Source of the DNA: Paenibacillus radicis (ex Gao et al. 2016)
Lineage (GTDB): Bacteria; Bacillota; Bacilli; Paenibacillales; Paenibacillaceae
Direction of reading: 5' to 3'
NCBI RefSeq assembly: GCF_014641555.1
Contig: NZ_BMHY01000002.1
Span: 333,658 to 397,657 of the forward strand
Length of the DNA: 64,000 nt
The notes under the pieces are model-generated. The model saw only the letters and a list, made by a program, of their open reading frames with translations, was not told the origin of the DNA and searched no databases. The position numbers were made by a program, and so were the translations under genes. Shown here one piece after another: positions 52,112 through 60,933 of the stretch (positions within the stretch are counted from its first letter, which is position 1; every line of letters starts with the position of its first letter).

Positions 52112-53431
52112 ATGAATAATTCGCAGCAGCAGAACGATTTATCACAGCTAACATTGGAAGAGGCTGCCGAAGTGATTCGAAGCCATGTCGACCGGGAGGA
52201 ATTGACGGCCCTTATATTGGAGCTTTGCAATATTCCAAGTCCGGCTGGATTTGAGAAGGCGGCCGGCGATTACGTCTACGAATGGATGAAGAATGAAGGC
52301 TTCGCTCCCAAACGGGTAGGCATGGTCGAAGACCGCTTTAACGTCATCGGCAAAATCGGCGGCGATAAGCCCGGTGAAGGTAAAAACCTGTTGTTCACGA
52401 GCCATCTGGATACCGAGGGCCCTCAATACAATTGGCGCGATAACTGGAAGTACCGGCCCGGCTCCGTCGAACGCCCGGAATGGCTCGAGGCGCGGCTTGA
52501 GAACGGCGTGTTCTCCGGCCGTCCCGTCGAGAACGACCGGGGGCCGATGGCCTGCTTCCTGATGGCGGCCAAGGCGCTAAAGAAAGCGGGATTGCCACTG
52601 GCTGGTTCGCTTTATCTGACCGCCTGTCCCGCTGAGATCGGCCCGGAGCATGTAGAGGAATTTCAGGGCCCGATCTACCATGGCAAAGAAATCGGCGCGC
52701 AATATATGATGACGCATGGCGGAGTTGCTCCTGATTACGCGATTGCGGCGGAAGGGACGGATTTCGGCATCTCCTGGGTATCCTGCGGCCATGTCAATTT
52801 CCGTATCGAGCTTTATGGAGAAGATGTATTTACGCCGCTGCTGGAGCATCCGCCTTTGCTTCGAGACCACCCGAGTCCGCTCGTCATTGTCGCTCCGCTA
52901 ATCGAAGCGATACAGCAATGGGCTGTCGTCTACGAGAAGGAGAACACGTATCATGCACCGGGAGGCACAGCCGTACCGAAGGTGCAAATCGCGGCTATCC
53001 GGGGCGGCGACCCGCATTTGATGGGCAGCGGGAGCGAGGTGTGCGCCGTCTATTTGGAAGTGAATTTGACGCCCCGGCAATCGGTGGCTGACGTTCAGCG
53101 GCAGCTTGAAAAGGTGCTCGCTCAAGAAGGCTTCGAAGGAAAAATCGAGCCCATCGTTTACCGCCAAGGTTTTGAGGCAGATGCGGAGCAGGTACAGCCG
53201 TTGAAAGCGGCCATCGGCTCGGCGAGCGTAGCAGCTCGCAGAGGGGAGACGGAAATTGCTCACCCGATCTATTCCAGCATGTGGCGGGATCATAACGTGT
53301 TCAATATGTACCATATTCCGGCTGTGACCTATGGACCAAGCCGTTTCCGCCCAACCGTGGACGATATGGTCGACGCGGCTATCGCCTACGCGGTTACCGC
53401 ATGGCAAATTTGCAATCAAACGGAAGCCTAA
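52112..53431 (+). CDS. M20-family metallohydrolase (ArgE/DapE-like)
   Basis: A 439-residue zinc hydrolase. FTSHLDTEGP gives the first zinc His and Asp, and ENDRGPMACFL the bridging Asp. CPAEIGPEH carries the acidic pair and a late MWRDHNVFNMYHIPAVTYGPS the last His. M20 enzymes cleave amide bonds of N-acyl amino acids, small peptides or N-formyl pyrimidines (YlmB-type). ATG at 52112 with GAGAGGG just upstream. It may finish the breakdown begun by the oxygenase and RutB-like enzyme. Confidence 0.87.
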   Translation: MNNSQQQNDLSQLTLEEAAEVIRSHVDREELTALILELCNIPSPAGFEKAAGDYVYEWMKNEGFAPKRVGMVEDRFNVIGKIGGDKPGEGKNLLFTSHLDTEGPQYNWRDNWKYRPGSVERPEWLEARLENGVFSGRPVENDRGPMACFLMAAKALKKAGLPLAGSLYLTACPAEIGPEHVEEFQGPIYHGKEIGAQYMMTHGGVAPDYAIAAEGTDFGISWVSCGHVNFRIELYGEDVFTPLLEHPPLLRDHPSPLVIVAPLIEAIQQWAVVYEKENTYHAPGGTAVPKVQIAAIRGGDPHLMGSGSEVCAVYLEVNLTPRQSVADVQRQLEKVLAQEGFEGKIEPIVYRQGFEADAEQVQPLKAAIGSASVAARRGETEIAHPIYSSMWRDHNVFNMYHIPAVTYGPSRFRPTVDDMVDAAIAYAVTAWQICNQTEA

Positions 53432-53453
53432 TACCGGCAAGGAGGCCAATCAA

Positions 53454-53942
53454 ATGGATGCGATGAATTGGAGAAGTACAATGGGCAAGTTTGCAACGGG
53501 AGTAACGGTTATTACGACTGTGGATGAAGCGGGCAATCCGCTTGGCATGACGGCAAATGCCTTCACCTCACTGTCGCTGGACCCGCCGATGGTCTTAATC
53601 TGCGTCGATAATAAGAGCGATACGCTGACGAAGCTGCTCGCCTCCAATAAATACGGCGTGAATATTTTAGCTGATCATCAGGAGCCGCTGTCGAGAGCGT
53701 TCGCCAGAAAAGGCGGCTCGGAGAAATTCGAAGGCATTGCTTATTCAACAGGGGAGACAGGGGTTCCGGTTCTTTCCGGCTGTCTAGTCAGTGTGGAATG
53801 TATCGTGAAGGAAGCGGTGCAGGGCGGCGATCATATGATTTTGCTTGGCGAGGGCGTACGCATCCATGAGGAAGCGAGCGTAACGGAGCCGTTGTTGTTT
53901 TACAGGGGCAAATACGAAAAATTGAATGGCATAGGAGCATAA
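53454..53942 (+). CDS. Flavin reductase, RutF/HpaC-like
   Basis: A 162-residue flavin reductase: KFATGVTVITTVDEAGNPLG and GMTANAFTSLSLDPPMVLIC are diagnostic. It reduces FMN or FAD with NAD(P)H and hands it to a partner monooxygenase. RutF has this job in the Rut system. ATG 53454 with AAGGAGG 8 bases upstream. It supports the two-component monooxygenase reading of the operon. Confidence 0.88.
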   Translation: MDAMNWRSTMGKFATGVTVITTVDEAGNPLGMTANAFTSLSLDPPMVLICVDNKSDTLTKLLASNKYGVNILADHQEPLSRAFARKGGSEKFEGIAYSTGETGVPVLSGCLVSVECIVKEAVQGGDHMILLGEGVRIHEEASVTEPLLFYRGKYEKLNGIGA

Positions 53943-53946
53943 TCAC

Positions 53947-54456
53947 TTGCAAATTACAGCGATTGTAGGAAATCCGAAACCGTTATCGAAAACGTATCAT
54001 ATCGCCATGGAAGTCGTATCGCAGCTTTCGGGTCTGGCGTCGGAGCAAGGCCGCTCCTCAGAGCAGTTGGTTATTGATTTGGCCGACTATGCCGGCGCCT
54101 TGGTGCAGTGGGGAAATCCTCAGGCGGAAAAGCTGCTTGAGCTCGCAGCGGGAGCAGACATTCTTTTATTCGTGAGTCCTACTTATAAAGCGACTTACAC
54201 CGGACTCCTGAAGCTGTTCGCAGATCAGATTCCCCAGAACGGATTGGCGGGAAAAATAGCAGTTCCGGTTATGGTAGGGGGATCGCCCCATCATAGCTTG
54301 GCAGTCGAGCATGCCATGCGTCCTTTGCTGGTCGAAATGGGTGCGAGTTGCCCAACGAAAGGCTTGTATGTGCTGGATTCGCAATTTGATGAGCTGCCGG
54401 CTGTCGTGGCCGGCTGGATTGAACAATCGCGCTGCGGATTATCCCGGATGCTGTAG
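53947..54456 (+). CDS. NAD(P)H-dependent FMN reductase, SsuE-like
   Basis: A 169-residue flavodoxin-fold reductase. ITAIVGNPKPLSKTYH is the FMN phosphate loop, and ILLFVSPTYKATYTGLLK is close to the SsuE pattern. SsuE supplies FMNH2 to the alkanesulfonate monooxygenase SsuD. Having both an HpaC-like and an SsuE-like reductase in one operon is unusual. TTG at 53947 with AGGAG 9 bases upstream. Confidence 0.88.
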   Translation: MQITAIVGNPKPLSKTYHIAMEVVSQLSGLASEQGRSSEQLVIDLADYAGALVQWGNPQAEKLLELAAGADILLFVSPTYKATYTGLLKLFADQIPQNGLAGKIAVPVMVGGSPHHSLAVEHAMRPLLVEMGASCPTKGLYVLDSQFDELPAVVAGWIEQSRCGLSRML

Positions 54457-54560
54457 CCGCTCCGCTCCTTTCCTTGCAGGAAACGGAATTCCGCGGATGG
54501 TTAGTTGCAGGGAAAGCAGCCAAGCGGGATAACCGTTAGATAAGGAATGGAGGAGCGCTA

Positions 54561-55646
54561 TTGTCGCAAGCAATCGGTACGGAAGAAGGAAAAACGACGG
54601 TACAGGAACGAATTTTGAATGCGGCCGAGGAGCTGTTCGCCAGGAATAGCTTCGCCGGTACGCGGATTAGCGAAATTGCCTTGAAGGCGGAAGTTAATCA
54701 GGCGATGATTCATTATTATTTTGACTCGAAGGAAAAGCTTTACCAGGAGGTGCTTGCGCGGCTGTTTCAGCATTGGGAGCAGTACGTGCGGTCGATCTCC
54801 TGGGACGGCCTGGAGCCGGAGTCTATTATCCGGGAATATATTAAAGTGCATTACGAGCTTAAATGCCAGATGCCGAACCTGTACAAAATTTTTCATTGGG
54901 AGGCGCTGGAGGGCGGCGAGCTATTTAATAAATATGCTTCCTCCACCTGGGTTGAGGATTTTCTCGACAAGACACAGCTGTTCAAGGAGTGGAAGCAAGC
55001 CGGTATCGTAGATGCGAATGTGAACGAGACGATTTTACTCTTTTCGCTCTGGGGCATGATGAATCAATTCTATTATCGCGACCACAATAATTTGACGATG
55101 ATCGTTGGCAAAGAAGGCTCGGCTGAGCAATTGCAGGCGGAGATCGTGGAGCAAATGGTACAGCTTACGCTGCGCGGCGTCTTAGTGAAGCATCAGCTGC
55201 CGACCGTTTCGGGAAGTGCAGAGGCGGTGAAGAACGTTGTCGTTCTGCTGCCGGAAGCAGCGGAGAAGGGCGAGAACGCGGAAGCGATGAAGCTGCTGGA
55301 CAAGATGTCCTTACTGCCGGACTGGGAAATGAAGCCGACAGCTGATGCTCAGCAGGCGCTGGAGGATTGCCGCAATGGTGCAAGCTTATTTGTATTCGCT
55401 TCCACGAAGTTTGGCGAGGTGCCGGCGCGGATTGTGAAGCTGTTGCATGGACTTGAACAGGATACGGCTCTGGCAGCCGACCGGTTTGTCGGTCTATGGG
55501 TGACCCGCGACAATCCCGCATCCGAGTCGCTTCAGCGGACGCTGGAGGATGCCTTCAACCGGCTGGGCGCATTCGCAATCGCAAGAGTATCGGGGCAATC
55601 GCCGCGGGACTATATGAAACGTTGTGCCAAATGGATTGGAAAGTGA
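54561..55646 (+). CDS. TetR-family regulator with flavodoxin-like C-terminal extension
   Basis: A 361-residue protein, much longer than the usual ~200. TetR DNA-binding domain is residues ~14-62 (ILNAAEELFARNSFAGTRIS, AEVNQAMIHYYFDSKEKL), with helical ligand domain to ~210. Residues ~223-345 can be laid beside the SsuE-like reductase of the same operon: GASLFVFASTKFGEVPARIV against GADILLFVSPTYKATYTGLL, with GA ending both about 45 residues later. I infer a degenerate flavodoxin domain. TTG at 54561 with GGAGGAG upstream. Likely regulator of the operon before it. Confidence 0.8.
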   Translation: MSQAIGTEEGKTTVQERILNAAEELFARNSFAGTRISEIALKAEVNQAMIHYYFDSKEKLYQEVLARLFQHWEQYVRSISWDGLEPESIIREYIKVHYELKCQMPNLYKIFHWEALEGGELFNKYASSTWVEDFLDKTQLFKEWKQAGIVDANVNETILLFSLWGMMNQFYYRDHNNLTMIVGKEGSAEQLQAEIVEQMVQLTLRGVLVKHQLPTVSGSAEAVKNVVVLLPEAAEKGENAEAMKLLDKMSLLPDWEMKPTADAQQALEDCRNGASLFVFASTKFGEVPARIVKLLHGLEQDTALAADRFVGLWVTRDNPASESLQRTLEDAFNRLGAFAIARVSGQSPRDYMKRCAKWIGK

Positions 55647-55684
55647 TAGAAGCCGCAAAGCGCAGCAGGAGTAGGTGATGGTAC

Positions 55685-57247
55685 ATGACAACGGAATCGG
55701 ACAAGCTTTCGAAATCCCGTCTTAATTGGATGATGGGGGCGCTTTTGGTAACTATTTTTTTAACCCAGCTGGATCAGACGATCGTCTCGACGGCGCTGCC
55801 GACCATTGTTGCGAAGCTGCAGGGCTTTGAGCATATGTCATGGGTGTTTACGGTTTATATGCTGGCCTCGACCGTCATGATGCCGATCGCAGGCAAGCTG
55901 TCGGATTTGTACGGCCGCAAAATCTTTTTCATGCTTGGGCTGTTATTGTTCATGGGAGGCTCCGCTTTATGCGGGGTGGCAGGGAGCATGCTGCAATTGG
56001 TGCTTTACCGGGGCATTCAAGGGATCGGAGCGGGCTTCCTGCTGCCGGTTACGTTCACGCTCGTCTTTTCCATTATGCCAAAAGAGCGGGCGGGCATCTA
56101 TCAGACGCTGTATATGGGGGTATTTGCCCTTTCTTCGGTCGTTGGACCGGCGCTCGGCGCGGTCATTACAGCATTTTTGGATTGGCGGTGGATATTCTTC
56201 ATCAACCTGCCTTTTGGCATCGCCATCTTTTTTGTCATGAATCGGCTATTGTCTGGCGCGAAACCGAATGTCGGGCGCAAGCCTTCCGTCGATTGGGCAG
56301 GCGCGGCGCTCTTATCAGTCTCAACGCTTGCTCTCTTGCTTGGACTAAAGATGGGCGGGGAGGAATACGGCTGGCAATCGGCTCGGGTCATTTCACTGCT
56401 TGCTCTCGGTGCCGCCGCCGCCGTGTGCTTCGCTGTCGTGCAGCTTCGGGCAAAGGAGCCGATTTTACCGTTTGAGCTGTTTCACAGTAAAGTCATATCG
56501 GGTACGCTGATGGCGACCTTTGCCCAAGGCATTATGATGTACGGTGCGCTTGTCTATATTCCCCTATTCGTACAAGGAAGCCTGGGCGGCGACGTCAGCG
56601 ATTCCGGCGGCGCACTGACTCCGCTTATGTTTTGTGTGATGGTAGGGGCAACCTTCAGCAATTCGCTTATTAAAAGATGGAGCTGGCGATTCAATATCGC
56701 GCTCTCGATGCTGTTTACCGGAGCGGGTCTGCTGATGGTCATCTACATGCCCTATGACGTGAACCCTTGGCTCATGCGCTTGATTATGGCGCTGATTGGT
56801 ATCGGCATCGGCATTATGATGATGGTCGGGCAGATGGCGGTCAGCATGAGCGCCGACGAACGGATCAAAGGGGTTGCGACCTCAACAGTCGGATTTTCCC
56901 GCTCGATCGGCGGAGTGTTCGGCACGGCAGTGCTAACCTCGATCGTTAATAGCCGTCTCTCTGCCCTTTTGATGGAAAAGTCCGCGCAGTTGGAGCTTTC
57001 CCCGGACGGCGTGGAGCGTCTAGCTGACCCGCAGGCGCTGCTGCAGGCTGATTCTGGTTTGCCAGCCGAGACGCTGCAGCTGCTGCGCGCCACGTTGGGG
57101 GAGTCGGTGCAGTTCGGTTTCTGGTTTCTCGTAGCGGCAGCGGTGCTTGGTATAGCCGCTGCGGTCTGGACGGGTTCGGCAAGGTTCGAAGCCGGCAGAA
57201 GCAGCGTACAGAAGCCGGAGAAGTTAGCTGGTCCTCATATGCTCTAG
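55685..57247 (+). CDS. MFS drug/exporter, DHA2 (EmrB/QacA) family
   Basis: A 520-residue transporter with 14 predicted TM segments. The family motif LDQTIVSTALPTIVAKLQG and motif A (KLSDLYGRKIFF) are present, plus motif C-like GFLLPVTFTLVFS. DHA2 members expel drugs or metabolites by proton antiport. It follows the TetR gene by 38 bp and may be controlled by it; export of a toxic intermediate of the operon is possible but unproven. Confidence 0.92.
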   Translation: MTTESDKLSKSRLNWMMGALLVTIFLTQLDQTIVSTALPTIVAKLQGFEHMSWVFTVYMLASTVMMPIAGKLSDLYGRKIFFMLGLLLFMGGSALCGVAGSMLQLVLYRGIQGIGAGFLLPVTFTLVFSIMPKERAGIYQTLYMGVFALSSVVGPALGAVITAFLDWRWIFFINLPFGIAIFFVMNRLLSGAKPNVGRKPSVDWAGAALLSVSTLALLLGLKMGGEEYGWQSARVISLLALGAAAAVCFAVVQLRAKEPILPFELFHSKVISGTLMATFAQGIMMYGALVYIPLFVQGSLGGDVSDSGGALTPLMFCVMVGATFSNSLIKRWSWRFNIALSMLFTGAGLLMVIYMPYDVNPWLMRLIMALIGIGIGIMMMVGQMAVSMSADERIKGVATSTVGFSRSIGGVFGTAVLTSIVNSRLSALLMEKSAQLELSPDGVERLADPQALLQADSGLPAETLQLLRATLGESVQFGFWFLVAAAVLGIAAAVWTGSARFEAGRSSVQKPEKLAGPHML

Positions 57248-57360
57248 GCGGTGCATTTGTGTTAGCGTAAACTTTTTTGTTAGGTTTTGTTATTTTTTGC
57301 TGCCGGGTGTCGTCTTTCTTTGAGAAGAGTTATTTATCGCTCAATAGAGAGGCGGCGTCA

Positions 57361-57609
57361 ATGGTGGGATTGGAGCAGGATCGTAAGATAGATAAGCTAA
57401 GAGAATTGGAAATTATCGGCTATCGGTTGTGCTACGGCCTGCTCCAATCCGAGCGGCTTGCGCATGAAGCGGCAAAGGAGCTGCTGCTTCGTTTGTTCCG
57501 CGACAGCCGCATCTTTGCCGGAGCTGCTGCGGGATGCGAGGCGAAGCTGCTTCGGCGGGAAGCGGCGGAGGTATGCCGCCGCTATAGGAGTCAGGCGGCC
57601 GGACATTAA
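57361..57609 (+). CDS. Small conserved-looking protein of unknown function
   Basis: An 82-residue helical, charged protein (ELEIIGYRLCYGLLQSERLA, then HEAAKELLLRLFRDS). I recall similar short proteins in Paenibacillaceae genomes but cannot name the family. The ATG at 57361 has GAGAGG 9 bases upstream; in-frame upstream starts lack a site. No TM or signal peptide. Confidence 0.6.
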   Translation: MVGLEQDRKIDKLRELEIIGYRLCYGLLQSERLAHEAAKELLLRLFRDSRIFAGAAAGCEAKLLRREAAEVCRRYRSQAAGH

Positions 57610-57635
57610 GCGTCGTTCGTCTCATAAAGCGGCGA

Positions 57636-57678
57636 AAACCCTGCATCATGCGCCTGGGCGGCGAGCGATGCAGGGTTT
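57636..57678. terminator. Bidirectional terminator between convergent genes
   Basis: AAACCCTGCATC (57636-57647) pairs perfectly with GATGCAGGGTTT (57667-57678). Confidence 0.8.
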
Positions 57679-57686
57679 AATGTTGT

Positions 57687-58700
57687 TTACTGATTATCCG
57701 GCAAGCCAAACGCTTCGGCCAGCAGGCGATAAGATTTCACTCTGGCCTCGAAGTTATGGATCGAGCTCATGACGAGCACTTCGTCTGCCTGATATTGCTC
57801 GGCCAGACGGAGCAGACCGGCTTTCACTTGATCGGGTGTACCGATAATGCGGCGTTCGCGCGCACGGTTGATCCGGTACAAATCATTTTCCGTGTACGGA
57901 TAGTCTAACGCTGTCTGTACCGAAGGGAAGGCATGTTGGTCGACGCCGTTCTCTAGCAGCAGGAAGAATAGATCAGTACTCAGTGCGAGCTGGTTCGCTT
58001 CTTCCTCGGTGTCGGCGCAGATGGCAAGCGCAGCGACCATCGATTTCGGACGATCATTGGACAGAGAAGGCTGGAAATGCTCTTGATAATGCTTCATTGC
58101 CGTTTCGCCGCCCGGCGTGCCGAAAAACTGGGCGAATGCGAAGGCCATGCCAAGCTGTGCCGCGATGCGCGCACTCTCGAAGCTGGAGCCAAGCAGCCAT
58201 ACCTCCGGCGGCTGCGAGATGGACGGGGCAGCATGCAGGCCGGAGAAAGGATGGCCCTCTGGCAGCTTGCCGTTCAAATAGCCGACGAAGTCCATAATCT
58301 GCTGCGGATATTTGTTAATGTCGACGAACTTATTTTCTTGCAGCGCGCGAGTCGCAAGCGGCATGCCGCCGGGTGCACGTCCAAATCCGGCATCGATCCG
58401 GCCGGGATACAGCGCTGCTAGCAGCTTGAAGTTTTCGGCAACTTTATAAGCACTATAGTGGGGGAGCATAACGCCGCCAGAGCCGAGGCGAATTCGACTC
58501 GTGGCATTTGCCAGATGAGCGATCAATATTTCCGGAGTGGAGAAGGAAAGCATTTTGCCGGCATGATGCTCGGATATCCAATAGCGGCTGTAACCCAGCT
58601 TTTCGACTTCCTGAGCCAGTCTCGTCGTATCCGCAAGCGCATCGGCTGCTTGCTGGCCTTCCCCGATATGAGATTGATCCAATATACCTAATTTGATCAC
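57687..58700 (-). CDS. LLM-class flavin oxidoreductase (luciferase-like)
   Basis: A 337-residue TIM-barrel flavoprotein, from the group annotated as alkanal monooxygenase-like or YceB-like: IKLGILDQSHIGEGQ at the start, SRYWISEHHAGKM, IRLGSGGVMLPHYSA and RIDAGFGRAPGG. The substrate is unknown. The GTG at 58700 is preferred because AGGAGGTG lies 7 bases before it; TTG at 58706 is too close. Separate from the 47343 operon and on the other strand. Confidence 0.88.
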   Translation of the reverse strand: MIKLGILDQSHIGEGQQAADALADTTRLAQEVEKLGYSRYWISEHHAGKMLSFSTPEILIAHLANATSRIRLGSGGVMLPHYSAYKVAENFKLLAALYPGRIDAGFGRAPGGMPLATRALQENKFVDINKYPQQIMDFVGYLNGKLPEGHPFSGLHAAPSISQPPEVWLLGSSFESARIAAQLGMAFAFAQFFGTPGGETAMKHYQEHFQPSLSNDRPKSMVAALAICADTEEEANQLALSTDLFFLLLENGVDQHAFPSVQTALDYPYTENDLYRINRARERRIIGTPDQVKAGLLRLAEQYQADEVLVMSSIHNFEARVKSYRLLAEAFGLPDNQ

Positions 58701-58825
58701 GATCAAGCACCTCCTATGATGAAAAACTGCTAACTGTTATTATTTTGAGTACATTTATTATTATACCGATAGTGGACTGGAAACATCAACCTGACGCTCC
58801 GGAGGGCTCAAAATCGGTGCAAATA

Positions 58826-58854
58826 TTGACTTGAAGCGTTATTAAGGGTATTAT
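58826..58854 (+). promoter_or_regulatory. Promoter of the small CxxC protein gene
   Basis: TTGACT (58826-58831), a 17-bp spacer and TATTAT (58849-58854). Confidence 0.65.
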
Positions 58855-58892
58855 TACACAATCGTGAATAATGAACAGTAAGGGTGAAAATC

Positions 58893-59171
58893 TTGAATTC
58901 GAAACTGCAAATTAAGAATGTAACCTTGGCGGACAAAGACATGAAATCCGGTTTGTTCCAGTACATTATGACGCTCGGCGACGGTTCCAGAGCGCGGTTG
59001 TTCTACAGCAGCACTCCCGAATGGAAATTGACTGGCGTTACCCGCATGCTGAACGTACCTTGCCCGCTTTGCCGCAAGGACTACTACTGCGGATGCTTCG
59101 AGAAAAACGCGGATTTGTTTGACCGTCAAATCAACGATCAAGACCTGATCCCGGCTTCAATGAGAAGCTAA
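58893..59171 (+). CDS. Small protein with Cys cluster
   Basis: A 92-residue protein with PCPLCRKDYYCGCF, a CxxC plus CxC arrangement that could bind zinc or an iron-sulfur centre. No homologue is recognised. TTG at 58893 fits AAGGGTGA six bases upstream; GTG at 58884 overlaps that site and is less likely. It has its own promoter and a clear terminator, so it is a real single-gene unit. Confidence 0.65.
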   Translation: MNSKLQIKNVTLADKDMKSGLFQYIMTLGDGSRARLFYSSTPEWKLTGVTRMLNVPCPLCRKDYYCGCFEKNADLFDRQINDQDLIPASMRS

Positions 59172-59195
59172 TTGCCACTTTAGACGCTTAACAGT

Positions 59196-59237
59196 AGAAA
59201 CGGCTCCGTCCTGATGGACGAAGCCGTTTCTTTTTTT
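59196..59237 (+). terminator. Intrinsic terminator
   Basis: AGAAACGGCT (59196-59205) pairs with AGCCGTTTCT (59222-59231), with an inner stem, then T-run. Confidence 0.9.
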
Positions 59238-59239
59238 GT

Positions 59240-59450
59240 GCTGAGCGAAGCTGCTTCGCAAATTAACGAAGCAAAATTCGCTGTTTGGGCTTTGAAGGCG
59301 GGGGATATATGCATTAGCGAATCTGCTTTCGCTTTTGGAGAACCTGTGTTCACGGTTAGCGAAAATAGGTTCGCTGCATAAGTAATCTCAGCTGAAGCAG
59401 CGTTCTACAGCGAAATCGCCTTCGTTAATTAGCGAAGGCGATTCGTTGTA
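59240..59450. repeat. AGCGAA/TTCGCT palindrome cluster (fourth copy)
   Basis: Palindromic pairs such as GCGAAGCTGCTTCGC, TAGCGAATCTGCTTTCGCT and an inverted pair CGCCTTCGTTAATTAGCGAA. Placed between the small Cys protein gene and fabF, without an open gene. Same family as at 1-115, 27690-28440 and 46340-46580. Confidence 0.85.
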
Positions 59451-59550
59451 GAGGGATTATAGGGAAGCTAAAGGTTAAGTTACAGATGCGAGTGCAAGTG
59501 CAAGCGCAAGGTACTTAGGCGGATAGTTGGCCTTGAGATTACCCGTCCCG

Positions 59551-60795
59551 TTATGAAGTGAATTTTTTAAGAACGATGACGGCATTATGGCCGCCGAAGC
59601 CAAACGAGTTGGACAGTCCAATCGTCAATTCGGCTTCACGCGCTACGCCTGGCACATAGTCCAAATCACAGTAAGGATCTGCTTCCTCCAGATTGATTGT
59701 CGGCGGAATGAGATTATGCTGCATGGACTTGACTAGAGCAACAGCCTCGACGGCGCTGGAAGCGCCTAGAAGATGGCCCGTCATCGATTTATTTGCGGTG
59801 ATGGGAATCTGGTAAGCTTGTTCGCCGAACAGCTTTTTGATCGCCGCAGTCTCGGATTTGTCCCCGACAACAGTGCTCGTTGCATGAGCGCTAATGACGT
59901 TCACTTCGTCCGGACGGATGCCTGCATCGGCAAGCGCAGCGCGCATAGCCTGGAAAGCGCCGATTCCTTCAGGGTGGGTGGCGACCATGTGGTAGGCGTC
60001 GGAGCTAGCGCCGTATCCAATCACTTCCGCGTATATATGAGCATTTCGCTTTTGGGCGTGAGAGAGAGATTCCAGTATCAGAATGCCCGCGCCTTCCGCC
60101 ATGACGAAGCCATCCCGGCCTGCGTCGAATGGACGGCTGGCATGAGCGGGATCATCATTGCGTGTGGAAAGCGCCGTTGCATTGCTAAAGCTGGCAAGCG
60201 AGATGTCCACAACGGCGGCTTCCGTACCGCCCGCAATTACCGCATCGGCGCCGCCAAGACGAATGAGTCTTGCCGCTTCACCGATCGACGTATTGCCGAT
60301 GGAGCATGCCGTTACCGGCGAGAGAGTAGGACCCGTAGCGCCGTATTTAATGCTGATCATGGCGGCCGCCATATTCGAGATCATCAGCGGCACCAGCGTT
60401 GGGCTTACCCGTTCCGGTCCCCGTCCTCGAAGGATGTCGGACTGATCAAGCAGCGTCTGGATACCCCCGACACCTGAACCGACATAAACGCCCAAGCGCT
60501 CGAAGTCCAGAGGCGAATCTGGAGCGCCCAAGCCGGAATCCTCCCAAGCCTGCTCAGTGGCAGCCAGCGCTAGTTGGCAGAACCGGTCCATTTTCCGCGC
60601 CTCTTTTTTGCCGAACACAGCTTCTGCATCGAAGTCTCGCACGAGACCCGCAATTTGCGATTTATGCCGCGACACATCGAACGTATCGATCTTCGTAATG
60701 CCCGATTCGCCGCGCTGCAGCCCTTCCCAGAAACGATCTACTGTATTGCCGAGGGGGGAGAGCACTCCCATACCCGTAATAACGACTCTTTCCAT
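59551..60795 (-). CDS. fabF: Beta-ketoacyl-ACP synthase II (FabF)-like
   Basis: A 414-residue condensing enzyme: catalytic C164 (VTACSIGNTSIG), H304 (SAHATSTVVGDKSE) and H341 (NKSMTGHLLGASSAVE), plus K336. Length and fold fit FabF, which extends acyl-ACP in fatty acid synthesis. Two small changes from the usual text, TACSIG for TACATG-like and HATST for HGTST, suggest a paralogue. No acpP or other fab gene lies beside it. ATG 60795 with AAGGAGG upstream. Confidence 0.87.
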   Translation of the reverse strand: MERVVITGMGVLSPLGNTVDRFWEGLQRGESGITKIDTFDVSRHKSQIAGLVRDFDAEAVFGKKEARKMDRFCQLALAATEQAWEDSGLGAPDSPLDFERLGVYVGSGVGGIQTLLDQSDILRGRGPERVSPTLVPLMISNMAAAMISIKYGATGPTLSPVTACSIGNTSIGEAARLIRLGGADAVIAGGTEAAVVDISLASFSNATALSTRNDDPAHASRPFDAGRDGFVMAEGAGILILESLSHAQKRNAHIYAEVIGYGASSDAYHMVATHPEGIGAFQAMRAALADAGIRPDEVNVISAHATSTVVGDKSETAAIKKLFGEQAYQIPITANKSMTGHLLGASSAVEAVALVKSMQHNLIPPTINLEEADPYCDLDYVPGVAREAELTIGLSNSFGFGGHNAVIVLKKFTS

Positions 60796-60865
60796 CTATA
60801 TTCCTCCTTCAATTCATCCAAGCTTACTAATTCTTAGATGCTATCTTGTCATGTTTGATATCCTA

Positions 60866-60894
60866 TTACAAGTTGTAGATTATAATAGTATAAT
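60866..60894 (+). promoter_or_regulatory. Promoter of the MmyB-type regulator
   Basis: TTACAA (60866-60871), a 17-bp spacer, TATAAT (60889-60894). The region 60875-60900 is an imperfect palindrome (GTAG...CTAC) around two TATAAT-like blocks and may be an operator shared with divergent fabF. Confidence 0.55.
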
Positions 60895-60933
60895 GACTAC
60901 TAGGATAAAGTATGCTAAGGGTGGGATCAGCAA

